From an archaeon (lineage in GTDB: Archaea; Thermoproteota; Nitrososphaeria; Nitrososphaerales; UBA183), in the NCBI GenBank assembly GCA_021828185.1, contig JAKASI010000003.1, forward strand, positions 124,001-188,000: a DNA stretch of 64,000 nucleotides, written 5' to 3'. The notes below the pieces were generated by a model that saw only the letters and a program-made list of their open reading frames with translations, was not told where the DNA came from and did no database searches. The position numbers were made by a program, and so were the translations under genes. This document shows, piece after piece, positions 24,210 to 32,839 of the stretch. The stretch's first letter is position 1, and every line of letters starts with the position of its first letter.

Positions 24210-25374
24210 TCAAGAGGTCCGGCACGGAGGGTCATTCCCCAGACGGAGCAGATGGGACGTCATAGTGGTGGGGTGCGGGGTGATGGGGGCTGCATCCAGC
24301 TACAACCTCGCCAGGAGAGGGCTCAGGGTCCTGAACATCGAGAGGTTCGGCGTCAATCACACCTTCGGCTCGTCTCACGGCAGGACAAGAATCATCCGAC
24401 TTGCGTACTATGAAGACCCGCGCTACGTCCCTCTTCTGCGGCGGGCCTACGACTCCTGGAGAGAGCTCGAGTCGAAGTCAGGAAAGAGACTCCTCCGAGT
24501 GACCGGCGGGCTGATGATAGGAAAGCCGAACGGCGAGCTCGTGAAGGGGGTGCTGAAGAGCGCCAAGGCCCATGGTATCGCACACGAGCGTCTGACGGCC
24601 TCCGAAGCCGAAAAGCGGTTCGGCGCCTTCACTCTCGGAGAGGAATACGATGCCGTCTATGAAGAAACGGCCGGGGTGCTCTCCGCCGAGGAGTGCGTCA
24701 GGGCGTTCGTCGGGCTGGGGAGCGAGGCAGGGTGCGAGTACCGTTTCGCAGAGCAGGTCCAGAAATGGAAGAGCACGGCGGAAGGGGTCGAAGTGGAAAC
24801 CCCGGCAGGGACTCAGACGGCCGCACAGCTAGTCTTCTGTGCCGGCCCATGGAATGGAGGGCTGCTCCCAGGGCTCATCCCCCTGCAGGTAGAGAGGCAG
24901 GTCCCGCTGTGGTTCTCGTCGGGCGGGAAGGACCGCTTTTCGCCTTCGAAGATGCCGGTCTTCATCATGGAAGAGGACGCGAACCAGTTCTACTATGGCC
25001 TCCCCGACGTGGGGCACGGAGTGAAGGTGGCGCGGACTCATGGCGGTGAGTCAAGCGACCCGGATAAGGTCAGGCGGGAAGTCTCCGAAGAAGACATCGC
25101 TCCGGTGAGGGGCTTCGTCTCTCGCAGGCTGAGGGATCTGGAGGGGACACCCATCGCCTCGACCACCTGCCTCTACACCAACACCCCGGACCTGAACTTC
25201 GCCGTGGGGCTGCACCCTGCTGACCGGAAGGTCGTGGTCGTGAGCGCGTGCTCCGGTCACGGGTTCAAGTTCGCAAGCGTCCTCGGCGAGGTGGCTGCCG
25301 ACTTCGCGACCCGTGGAACCACGTCGTACGACCTTGGGTTCCTCGACCCCGCCAGGTTCAAGCCAAAAGCTTGA
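24199..25374 (+). CDS. FAD-dependent amine oxidase (sarcosine/N-methyl amino acid oxidase type)
   Basis: A 391-residue DAO-family flavoprotein, the length of monomeric sarcosine oxidase. The Rossmann motif is VVGCGVMGAASSYNLARRG (about residues 21-39), with GSSHGRTRIIRLAY next, as in MSOX/SolA. The TTCLYTNTPD motif carries the Cys that binds FAD covalently in that family. ACSGHGFKFASVLGE is near the C-terminus. It would oxidise sarcosine or another N-methylated amine to give glycine, formaldehyde and peroxide. It is convergent with hyuBA and overlaps the BtuF-like gene, suggesting a small catabolic locus. Confidence 0.82.
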   Translation: MALSQEVRHGGSFPRRSRWDVIVVGCGVMGAASSYNLARRGLRVLNIERFGVNHTFGSSHGRTRIIRLAYYEDPRYVPLLRRAYDSWRELESKSGKRLLRVTGGLMIGKPNGELVKGVLKSAKAHGIAHERLTASEAEKRFGAFTLGEEYDAVYEETAGVLSAEECVRAFVGLGSEAGCEYRFAEQVQKWKSTAEGVEVETPAGTQTAAQLVFCAGPWNGGLLPGLIPLQVERQVPLWFSSGGKDRFSPSKMPVFIMEEDANQFYYGLPDVGHGVKVARTHGGESSDPDKVRREVSEEDIAPVRGFVSRRLRDLEGTPIASTTCLYTNTPDLNFAVGLHPADRKVVVVSACSGHGFKFASVLGEVAADFATRGTTSYDLGFLDPARFKPKA

Positions 25375-27022
25375 AGCGGTAGTCCCGCCTGGCTCCAGCC
25401 TCAGATAGGAGCCCGTTCGCGGTGTCCCTCGCGACCATCTTCCTCGACCTTGATTGGGGTTCGCCGTAGCCGCCTCCCCCGGCGGTCATGACTTCGACGA
25501 CATCCCCCGTCGCCAGGGCGAGGGTCGACTTCGTTGGGACCTCGGTCGCCTTCCCGCTCTTCAGGACGACAACCCTGGTCGGAGCACCCGGCCCGCCTCC
25601 GCCGAGCCCCCACGGCCTGTGCCGCCTTCTGTCGGCCAGGACTGTGAAGGTCGTCCTGTCTGAAAGAGCCTCGAACGCCCTGACGAGCCCCGAACCACCA
25701 CGATGCGTTCCCGCCCCGGAGCTGTCGGGCCTGAATTCGTAGCGGACGACCCTCAGCGGGAAGCTCCGCTCTATGGCTTCGATGGGGGTGTTCATGGTGT
25801 TGGTCATGTTTGCCTGTATGCCGTCTATCCCGTCTCTGCTCCTGCTCCCTCCCAGGCCCACCCCGATGGTCTCATAGAACGCCCAGGCGCCCCCGCCCGC
25901 CTCCCCGCCGATCATCACATTGTTCATTGAGCCGCCGGCGGCCGCAGGGACCATCCCCCTGACCGCCCGTGAGACGGCCCGGAAGATGACGTCCGCGTTC
26001 CGCTGGCTGGTCTCGACGTTCCCTCCCCCCACCGGGTGAGGGCGGGTCGGATTCAGAATGGTGCCGGAAGGGGCATCAATCTTCAGGGAGGCGAAGGCGC
26101 CGTGGTTGGCCTGTATGTCGTCCCCGAGGAGGCACCGGAAGACGAAGTGGACCCCAGAAATCGTCACGCCCAAGACGGCGTTGAGGGGATAGTCGACCTC
26201 CCTGGAGGTCCCTGCGTAGCTCACGTCGACCCCGGAGGCCGAGACGGTCACCCTCGCTTTCAGGGTCAGGTCCTCCCCCTCACGGCCTTCGAGGAAGTCA
26301 GAAGCCTCGTAGGAGCCTCGGCGGAACTTCGAGAGCCTTGCCTTTGTCAGAGCCTCTGAGTGCCTGAAGGACCGGACCGAGGAGAGCTCGAAGGCGTCTA
26401 TCCCATACTTGTCGATGACGTCCCTGACCCGCCTGACCCCCGTGACGTTGGCTGCGACCTGGGCCTTCAGATCCCCCTTCCGCTCGGTGGGAGTCCTTGA
26501 GGCTGAAGCGAGGGCATTCACGACCGCCTCGTCAAAGGTGCCTCCCTTCCACAGGACTGATGGCTCCAAGACGAACCCCTCGTCCTCGAGGGTCCTCGCA
26601 TTCATCGAGATGCTCCCCGGGGTGGCCCCTCCGACATCGGCGTGGTGCGCCTTGTTGGCTGCGAAGGCGACCAGGGAGCCCCGGTGGTAGATGGGGGCCA
26701 CGAGCGTTACGTCGTTAAGGTGCGTCCCCGTCAGGTAGGGGTCGTTGGAGACCACCATGGTGCCTTCCTCCAGAGCGAGGCCTTCCCTGGCGCAGTAGTC
26801 GATGATGTTCTTCATCCCCCACGGAAGGGAGCCGAGATGGACTGGGATGTGCTCTGCCTGGGCGAGGAGCCTCCCTTCTCCGTCGAAGACCGCGGCCGAA
26901 TGGTCCATCCTCTCTTTGATGTTCGGGGAATAGGCGGAGTTGCGGAGGGCGATCCCCATCTCCTCGCTGGCGTAGAGGAGGGAGCTGCCGATGATCTGCA
27001 GGGTCACGTCGCCGCGTTTCAT
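25358..27022 (-). CDS. hyuB: Hydantoinase B / N-methylhydantoinase subunit B
   Basis: About 554 residues of the HyuB family. Visible blocks are SNDPYLTGTHLNDVTLV, AANKAHHADVGGATPGSIS, NPTRPHPVGGGNVETSQR and the terminal GGGPGAPTRVVV and MTAGGGGYGEP. With HyuA it forms an ATP-dependent hydrolase of hydantoin rings or 5-oxoproline. I place the start at ATG 27022 (MKRGDVTLQIIGSSL), which overlaps the hyuA stop as ATGA. The longer frame from 27064 lies inside hyuA. Its 3' end overlaps the convergent amine-oxidase gene by 17 bp. Confidence 0.9.
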   Translation of the reverse strand: MKRGDVTLQIIGSSLLYASEEMGIALRNSAYSPNIKERMDHSAAVFDGEGRLLAQAEHIPVHLGSLPWGMKNIIDYCAREGLALEEGTMVVSNDPYLTGTHLNDVTLVAPIYHRGSLVAFAANKAHHADVGGATPGSISMNARTLEDEGFVLEPSVLWKGGTFDEAVVNALASASRTPTERKGDLKAQVAANVTGVRRVRDVIDKYGIDAFELSSVRSFRHSEALTKARLSKFRRGSYEASDFLEGREGEDLTLKARVTVSASGVDVSYAGTSREVDYPLNAVLGVTISGVHFVFRCLLGDDIQANHGAFASLKIDAPSGTILNPTRPHPVGGGNVETSQRNADVIFRAVSRAVRGMVPAAAGGSMNNVMIGGEAGGGAWAFYETIGVGLGGSRSRDGIDGIQANMTNTMNTPIEAIERSFPLRVVRYEFRPDSSGAGTHRGGSGLVRAFEALSDRTTFTVLADRRRHRPWGLGGGGPGAPTRVVVLKSGKATEVPTKSTLALATGDVVEVMTAGGGGYGEPQSRSRKMVARDTANGLLSEAGARRDYRFKLLA

Positions 27023-29037
27023 CTGGTAACCCTCGTCCCGTAGCCCTCGGCAGTCCAGGTCCACCCGGAGTTCACCACGAGAGTCGAGTCATACTCCTCG
27101 ATTATGCTGGGGCCGCGTCCAGACTCGCCGGGCGCGAGGGCCTCGCGGGTGACCACCCTGGCCGTGACCATCTTGCCGCCGATCCAGGCTTTTCTCTCTG
27201 TGGGGCGCTTGGGTCGTGCGCCCCGGCCGGACCGGAGGGGGGCGATAGACGGCCTCCTGACCGAGGCCCGGACCCTGATGTTGACCACCTCCATGCTGTC
27301 AGGGAGAGAGTAACCGTAGAGCTCCGCATGCCGAGCGTCGAACTGCCTTCGGATGGACTCGTCGCCGACGAACGGAAGAAGTAGTTCGTGGGACTGGCCG
27401 AGGTACCGGCACTCTACGAATCGGGTGGCCTCGGAGTGTCTGAATCCTTCCCTCCGCAGCTGCCTGGCGGCTGCGTTCTCGAGCTCCCTGAACCTCCCTT
27501 TAAGGCGAGGTTCCGTCTCCAGAACCGGCTCTGTGAAGGTCCTGGTGAGCTCTCCCGCCAGCAGGCCGTAGGCCGAGAAGAGGCCGGCGTGGACCGGGAC
27601 GACGATTTCGCTGACTCCCATCCCTTCGGCGAGGTCGCAGGCCTGCAGCGGGCCGCCTCCTCCGAAGGCGAACATCGTGAAGTCCTCAGGACGGTGCCCC
27701 CTTTCGACCGTCACCATCGATATGGCCTTCGACATGTCGAAGTTCACGAGCCTGATGATGCCGGAGGCGACTTCCTGTGGACGAAGGTCAAGCCTCCTTG
27801 AGAGTTTTCGCAACGAACGCAGTGCGAGGCCGCGATGAATCTTCATCGCACCCCCCAGGAGAAAACGAGGGTTGAGCCTGCCGAGGGCAACGTTGGCGTC
27901 GGTCACTGTGGGCTCGGTCCCGCCGAACCCGTAACAGGCGGGGCCAGGACTGGAACCCGCGCTGCGGGGGCCGACCTTGAGCTCGCCAGCTTCGTCGGCC
28001 CAGGCGACTGTTCCGCCCCCCGCACTGACCTCGGCGAGGTCGATGAACTCCCCCCTTACCGGGTAGCCGCTCCCTCTGATGGATCTCCCGCTGTGGGTGC
28101 TGCCGGCAGCTTCGAACTCGTTGGTGATTTCAGGCTCGCCGTCGATGACCGTCCCCGCCTTGGCGGTGGTCCCACCCATGTCGAAGGTCAGGACCCTCGG
28201 CATTGACAGCCTGCGCGCGAGGAGCTTGGACGCGACCACCCCGGCGGCCGGCCCCGATTCGATGGCGACGACTGGATGGGACGACGCGAAGGCAATCGTG
28301 CTCGCCCCGCCGTCGGAGTTCATGACGTAGACAGGGGCGAGGATCCGGGAGCGGCGGAGGGAAGCCGAGAGAGACGACAGATACCCCGACATGAGCGGCG
28401 AAAGCGCCGCGTTGACCACCGTGGTCGATGTCCGCTCGTATTCCCTGTACTCCCGGTCGACCTCGCTGGAAAGACTGATGTGCCCCCTGAACCGTTTCCT
28501 CAGGAGGGCCCTTCTCACTCCATCCTCGTGGATGGGGTTGAGGTAGGAGTTGAGGAAACAGACGGCGACTGACTCGTACTCCCCATCGGAGACCTTCTCA
28601 GCCAAGGAGGCCGCGTCTCTCGGGTCGAGCGGAGCGACCAACGAACCGTCCGCGCCCACCCTGCACCTGACCGTTAGCCTGTCGCGCCGTTCCACCAGGG
28701 GAGCGGGCCTCCTGGTGTCGAGCGAGTAGACTTCGGGCCTCCTCTGCCTTCCTATCTCCAGTATGTCCCTGAAACCTTCGTTGGTGATGAGCGCCGTCCG
28801 GGCAAGCCCTGAATGAGTGATCAGAGCGTTGGTGGCGAGGGTGGTCGCGTGGGAGATGAGCCTCGCGCGCCTTGCTCCCTTCCCCATTCTTCGCAGTCCC
28901 CGCAAGACGGCGCTGGCGGGGGCGGCCGTAGTCGGGAGCTTCAGAACGGTCAGCCCGTCCGGGCCGCCGACTATGATGTCGGTGAAAGTCCCCCCCACGT
29001 CCACCCCGATGACAGAGTCGCTCAGTTTCGCTGGCAT
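27019..29037 (-). CDS. hyuA: Hydantoinase A / N-methylhydantoinase subunit A
   Basis: A 672-residue ASKHA-fold ATPase. It has GVDVGGTFTDIIV at the N-terminus (phosphate 1), HATTLATNALI, VLTFDMGGTTAKAG (phosphate 2), SAGGGTVAW and AFGGGGPLQACDLAEGMG. This is the partner of HyuB; together they hydrolyse N-methylhydantoin, hydantoins or 5-oxoproline with ATP. No HyuC-type carbamoylase is seen. Start at ATG 29037 is about 30 bp from the TATA-like GGTATAAAC on the minus strand (about 29070), which is shared with the divergent MFS gene. Confidence 0.9.
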   Translation of the reverse strand: MPAKLSDSVIGVDVGGTFTDIIVGGPDGLTVLKLPTTAAPASAVLRGLRRMGKGARRARLISHATTLATNALITHSGLARTALITNEGFRDILEIGRQRRPEVYSLDTRRPAPLVERRDRLTVRCRVGADGSLVAPLDPRDAASLAEKVSDGEYESVAVCFLNSYLNPIHEDGVRRALLRKRFRGHISLSSEVDREYREYERTSTTVVNAALSPLMSGYLSSLSASLRRSRILAPVYVMNSDGGASTIAFASSHPVVAIESGPAAGVVASKLLARRLSMPRVLTFDMGGTTAKAGTVIDGEPEITNEFEAAGSTHSGRSIRGSGYPVRGEFIDLAEVSAGGGTVAWADEAGELKVGPRSAGSSPGPACYGFGGTEPTVTDANVALGRLNPRFLLGGAMKIHRGLALRSLRKLSRRLDLRPQEVASGIIRLVNFDMSKAISMVTVERGHRPEDFTMFAFGGGGPLQACDLAEGMGVSEIVVPVHAGLFSAYGLLAGELTRTFTEPVLETEPRLKGRFRELENAAARQLRREGFRHSEATRFVECRYLGQSHELLLPFVGDESIRRQFDARHAELYGYSLPDSMEVVNIRVRASVRRPSIAPLRSGRGARPKRPTERKAWIGGKMVTARVVTREALAPGESGRGPSIIEEYDSTLVVNSGWTWTAEGYGTRVTR

Positions 29038-29099
29038 CGCCAGAGGCCCTGGGCCCGTTCCTTTGTGTTTATACCAACTTGCCTGTCTGGAGTGCAGGC

Positions 29100-30353
29100 T
29101 TGTTCAGAGAGTATGGGGGGATCCCCCGGCAGGCGAAGCTGCTGATCTACCTCAGTTTCATCCCGAACATGGTCATCGGGTTCATCTATTCCGACCTCTC
29201 CTACTTCCTCCCGAAGATCCAGGGGATTGCCCCGACCTTGACGGGGTGGGTCATCGGGACCATGGGGCTGACCCTCGTGGCGGAGAGCATCCCCCTCGGG
29301 ATAGTGGCTGACCGGTACGGGAGGAGGAACATGCTCCTCGTCGGCAACGTCTGCGCCAGCCTGAGTCTGATCGGGTTCGCCCTGACGTCGAACTTTGCCC
29401 TCCTCATCCTGGTCGCCGTGGTCGAAGGGACCGGGGAAGCTTCGTTCGCGGTGTCGGTTTCTGCTCTCATCGCCGACCACGCCGGGGACCAGAAACGGAC
29501 GCTCGCGTTTTCCCTCCTGTCGTTCCTTGGCTGGATAGCCTCCGGGATTGGAGGGTTCGTGATAGCGACAGTGGCGAGCCTCCAGAGTCTCGGGGTGAGC
29601 GCAGGAGAGGCGCACGTCATCCTGTACATCGCCATGGGGCTCATCAGTCTTGCAGTCACACCATTCCTCCTGTTGGTGAAGGAAGGGACGAGCTTCAACA
29701 GGCTGAAGGGGATACTGCCGAGGAAGTCCGGACGGATAATTCGGCAGTACCTGGTGTACAGCATGCTGATCGCGGTCGGGGCGGGGCTGTTCGTCCCATC
29801 CATGGGCTACTGGTTCTCGGCGGCCTACGGCGTGAGCGACGTCATCAGCGTCCCTGTCCTGGGGGTGACGTCGCTCATCACGGCCTTCGTGGTGTTCATG
29901 TCCCCCAGGCTCGCCAAAAGGTTCGGACTGGTCAGGGCGACCGTGATGACCGAAGCCAGCTCGACGGTCTTCATGGTCCTGATCCCCTCCTCCCCCACCT
30001 TCGGCGTGGCTGCGTCCATCTACGTGGTGAGGGTTCTCCTCATGAACCTCTCCAACCCCCTGACCCAGTCGCTCATCATGGGGTTGGTCTCCCCTGACGA
30101 ACGCGGGATGGCGTCGGGGATAACCGCGGCCCTGTGGCGCCTCCCCAACTCGCTCTCGACCACCGCGGGGCTCGCCCTCTTCGCTGCAGGGTACCTTGCC
30201 CTACCGTTCTACATAGCGACGGTGCTCTACGTCGTGGGGATAGCCATCTTCTGGTTCGTGTTCAAGGACGCGAGGCTCCCAGAGGAGGCCCAGGGGCTCC
30301 CTCAGGCCCCGACCCAGTCGTCCAGCCTCAAGGGACCAGAGGTCGAGCGCTGA
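29100..30353 (+). CDS. MFS permease
   Basis: About 417 residues with twelve hydrophobic helices. The MFS loop signature IVADRYGRRNMLLVG lies between helices 2 and 3. The second half has a matching SPRLAKRFGLVRA loop. The substrate is unreadable, but divergence from hyuAB at a shared promoter suggests uptake of the compound they hydrolyse. I use TTG 29100 because GTTTATACC (29067-29075) lies 26-30 bp upstream; the longer frame from 29079 begins before that transcript start. The 3' end overlaps dpo4 by 52 bp (convergent). Confidence 0.82.
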   Translation: MFREYGGIPRQAKLLIYLSFIPNMVIGFIYSDLSYFLPKIQGIAPTLTGWVIGTMGLTLVAESIPLGIVADRYGRRNMLLVGNVCASLSLIGFALTSNFALLILVAVVEGTGEASFAVSVSALIADHAGDQKRTLAFSLLSFLGWIASGIGGFVIATVASLQSLGVSAGEAHVILYIAMGLISLAVTPFLLLVKEGTSFNRLKGILPRKSGRIIRQYLVYSMLIAVGAGLFVPSMGYWFSAAYGVSDVISVPVLGVTSLITAFVVFMSPRLAKRFGLVRATVMTEASSTVFMVLIPSSPTFGVAASIYVVRVLLMNLSNPLTQSLIMGLVSPDERGMASGITAALWRLPNSLSTTAGLALFAAGYLALPFYIATVLYVVGIAIFWFVFKDARLPEEAQGLPQAPTQSSSLKGPEVER

Positions 30354-31396
30354 ATGTCGGCGACCCGGACACCTATCAGCCGGACAGGTTTCCCCTTCGT
30401 TTCGAACTCGTCTAGGAGCCTGTCCACCGCCTCCCTTAGGGGCCCCTCGTCGTCGGTGTGGCTGACCAGGGTCTTCTCTCTGGTATGGGTCTCGAACCCC
30501 CGGAACCTGATCTTGACTCCCGCCACCCTGTAGGAGTAGCCTCCCGACTTCACCCTCCTCATCAGCTCGGACGCCCCATCGGCCGCTTCCTCCCTGACCC
30601 GCCGGAAGTCCTTGACGTCGTCCGTGAACGTCCTTTCGACGCTAAGCGACTTCGGCATCTCCTGCTGCCTCACCTCGACGTTCTCCTCCCCGTGGATGAC
30701 CCCCCAGAGCCAGACCCCGTTCTTCCCGAACCAGGTGACGAGCTGCTTGCCGTCGAGCTCCTGCAGCTGGCCTATGGTGGATATCCCCTTCTCGCTCAGG
30801 AAGTCCCCCGTCTTCCTGCCGATTCCCGGGACGACGCCGACAGGGAGGGGGGCCAGGAAGTCAGCGACTTTGTCGAACGGGACGACCGTCAGGCCGTCCG
30901 GCTTGTTGTGGTCGGATGCGATCTTGGCTGACGACTTGTTGGGCGCGACCCCGATCGAGCAGGTAAGGCCGCGCCTCTCCAGGACCGCCTTCTTGATCTC
31001 CTTCGCGAGCCGGGTGGCCGATCCCTCGTCCCGCGCCCTGCTGGTGACATCAAGGTACGCCTCGTCTATGCTCCCCTGCTCGAACCTGTCGGCGAAGCCA
31101 CGGAGGGTAGCCATCACCTCCTCGGAGACCCGCTCGTAGAGCCCCCAGTTCGGGGGGATGTACGTCGCCTGGGGACAGAGCCGGTAGGCCTGCGAGATGG
31201 GCATCCCCGATCTGAGGCCGAACTTCCTCGCCTCGTAGGAGCAGGTGATGACGACCCCCCTCCCCTTGCCGCCCTCGGGGTCTGCCCCCACCACCACGGG
31301 GAGCCCCCTGAGCTCCGGACGCTCCCTCCTCTCAGCAGAGACATAGAAGGCGTCGAGGTCCACGTGGAGAATCGTCTTGCGCTCTGACTGCATCAT
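30302..31396 (-). CDS. dpo4: Y-family DNA polymerase IV (Dpo4/DinB)
   Basis: A translesion polymerase of about 364 residues. Catalytic residues are visible in HVDLDAFYVSAE (Asp in motif I) and GSIDEAYLDVT (Asp-Glu in motif III). LTCSIGVAPNKSSAKIASDHNKPDG and GIGRKTGDFLSEKGI (HhH) follow, then the little-finger domain. The ATG 31396/31393 begins eight bases after the DUF72 stop, so the two genes form an operon. No clear C-terminal PCNA motif is seen (ends LRLDDWVGA). The last 52 bp overlap the MFS gene. Confidence 0.93.
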   Translation of the reverse strand: MMQSERKTILHVDLDAFYVSAERRERPELRGLPVVVGADPEGGKGRGVVITCSYEARKFGLRSGMPISQAYRLCPQATYIPPNWGLYERVSEEVMATLRGFADRFEQGSIDEAYLDVTSRARDEGSATRLAKEIKKAVLERRGLTCSIGVAPNKSSAKIASDHNKPDGLTVVPFDKVADFLAPLPVGVVPGIGRKTGDFLSEKGISTIGQLQELDGKQLVTWFGKNGVWLWGVIHGEENVEVRQQEMPKSLSVERTFTDDVKDFRRVREEAADGASELMRRVKSGGYSYRVAGVKIRFRGFETHTREKTLVSHTDDEGPLREAVDRLLDEFETKGKPVRLIGVRVADIQRSTSGPLRLDDWVGA

Positions 31397-31403
31397 CCAG
31401 GAA

Positions 31404-32204
31404 CTACCCGAAGAGGGTCTGCTGCCGAGGACCTTGGGCTTTCCAGTCGAGCTCCATGAGGCCCAGGAGACGCCTGAACTCGTTGGCCGATTCAGGGCTG
31501 AAACCTGCGAAATGGTTGTTGAAGAAGACATACCCTGATTCGAACTTGCCTGCGTTCCCCTTCACCGCCCCGGCCCACCTCTTCATGTCCGCGGACCTGT
31601 CCTTCTGGACCCCGGTGAACTCTGTGATCTCCCTGTCCCCGACCATCCTGAGGTAGACAAAGTCGGCCGTGACCTCGGGAGGAGACTCGACGTATTGGTT
31701 GAGGGTCCAAATCATCGCGATGTTGTTCTTCCTCAGGAGGGAGTAGACCTCGGGGGTGAACCAGGACTTGTGGCGGAACTCGACGGCGTGCTTGAATTCG
31801 GGGCTCAGCTGCGAGATGAACTCCTTCATGGCTCCTTCATGCGTGCTGAGCTTCACCGAAGGCGGGAGCTGTATCGCAATGGGACCGAGCTTGTCCTTCA
31901 GCTTGCTCAGGACGCTGTAGAAGTAGACCAGGGTGGATTCGGAGTCCTTGAGCTTGTTCTCATGGGTGATCTTCTTCGGGAGTTTGGGGGAGAACAGGAA
32001 GCCATCCGGGGTGTTGCTTCTCCACTGGTTCACCATGAACTGGTTGGGGATTCTGTAGAAGCTAGAGTCGATTTCGACGCAGTTGAACACCTTGGAGTAG
32101 TAAGGGAGGTAATCCTTGGCGGCGAGCCCTTTCGGGTAGAATACCCCCTCCCAGTCCTTGTACGACCAGCCGCTGCACCCTATCCGGAGCTTCTCGAGAT
32201 CCAT
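31404..32204 (-). CDS. DUF72/YecE-like TIM-barrel protein
   Basis: A 266-residue DUF72 protein: IGCSGWSYKDWEGVFYP at the start, YYSKVFNCVEIDSSFYRIP, FKHAVEFRHKSWFTPEVYSLL and SGYVFFNNHFAGFSPESA near the end. These motifs define the family, whose biochemical activity is unproven. A nuclease-like role has been suggested because of the barrel and its association with repair genes. Here it is the first gene of an operon with the translesion polymerase. The terminal residues RQQTLFG resemble a PCNA-interacting peptide. ATG 32204 follows a TATA-like AAATAAATATG element shared with the divergent gene. Confidence 0.88.
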   Translation of the reverse strand: MDLEKLRIGCSGWSYKDWEGVFYPKGLAAKDYLPYYSKVFNCVEIDSSFYRIPNQFMVNQWRSNTPDGFLFSPKLPKKITHENKLKDSESTLVYFYSVLSKLKDKLGPIAIQLPPSVKLSTHEGAMKEFISQLSPEFKHAVEFRHKSWFTPEVYSLLRKNNIAMIWTLNQYVESPPEVTADFVYLRMVGDREITEFTGVQKDRSADMKRWAGAVKGNAGKFESGYVFFNNHFAGFSPESANEFRRLLGLMELDWKAQGPRQQTLFG

Positions 32205-32285
32205 GCCAGATGAGACCGTTTCTAGACTTGGCAATGGTTCGCCATATTTATTTAGATGGAGTGGGGGTCGATTTTTCGTACGCCG

Positions 32286-32834
32286 TTGTCTCAGGGGAAC
32301 CCGGATATCAGGCAGCAGGTGGACGCCAACAGGGGCATCGCGAAGAAGCTCGAACTCCTCATCCCCGGGCTGAGAGGATACAGGAGCAAGGAGGACCTCA
32401 GGGTATCCGACGAGCTGCTGAGGAACCAGGTAGCCGACAGGCTGGACCACGTGAGAGACAACCTGCAGCAGCTTCGGAAACAGGTGGCCGCAGGGAACGA
32501 CTTCACCAACCTCACCAGCGTGGGTTCGCTGATGTCGCAGGTCCAGGCCCTGAGCGGAGAGGTGCGGCACGCCGGCCAGGGATACGCCGGGTGGGTGGCG
32601 CCGATTCAGATAAACGAGGACAGGCTGAACAAGCTCTACAGCTACGATTACTCTTTTGTGAGCGCCGTCTTTCAGCTCGACCAGGCGACTTCCCCGGGGA
32701 CCCTCACCTACGACGGGGGCGCCCCGAATTCCATACAGACCGCGCTGAACGGGTTTGTCCGGTCTGTGGCCGACATCAGGCAGAAGTGGTCGCTGAGGAT
32801 GGAAACGATAGAGGGCATAGCCCTCGGGGAGTGA
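32286..32834 (+). CDS. Helical/coiled-coil protein, first gene of SPFH module
   Basis: A protein of about 182 residues, mainly amphipathic helix: RQQVDANRGIAKKLELLIPG, LLRNQVADRLDHVRDNLQQLRKQ (shown partly) and a C-terminal helix NGFVRSVADIRQKWSLRMETIE. No family was recognised. The TATA element ATATTTATTTAG (32245-32256) implies a transcript start near 32275-32280. TTG 32286 is therefore preferred over ATG 32256, which lies inside the promoter. It ends six bases before the SPFH gene and is surely co-transcribed. A scaffold or membrane-remodelling role beside SPFH is inferred. Confidence 0.6.
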   Translation: MSQGNPDIRQQVDANRGIAKKLELLIPGLRGYRSKEDLRVSDELLRNQVADRLDHVRDNLQQLRKQVAAGNDFTNLTSVGSLMSQVQALSGEVRHAGQGYAGWVAPIQINEDRLNKLYSYDYSFVSAVFQLDQATSPGTLTYDGGAPNSIQTALNGFVRSVADIRQKWSLRMETIEGIALGE

Positions 32835-32839
32835 TTGCG

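Noticed and set aside
32256..32285. ATG start for the first gene of the SPFH module
   Set aside because: It lies within the TATA-to-TSS interval; the in-frame TTG 32286 falls at the right place.
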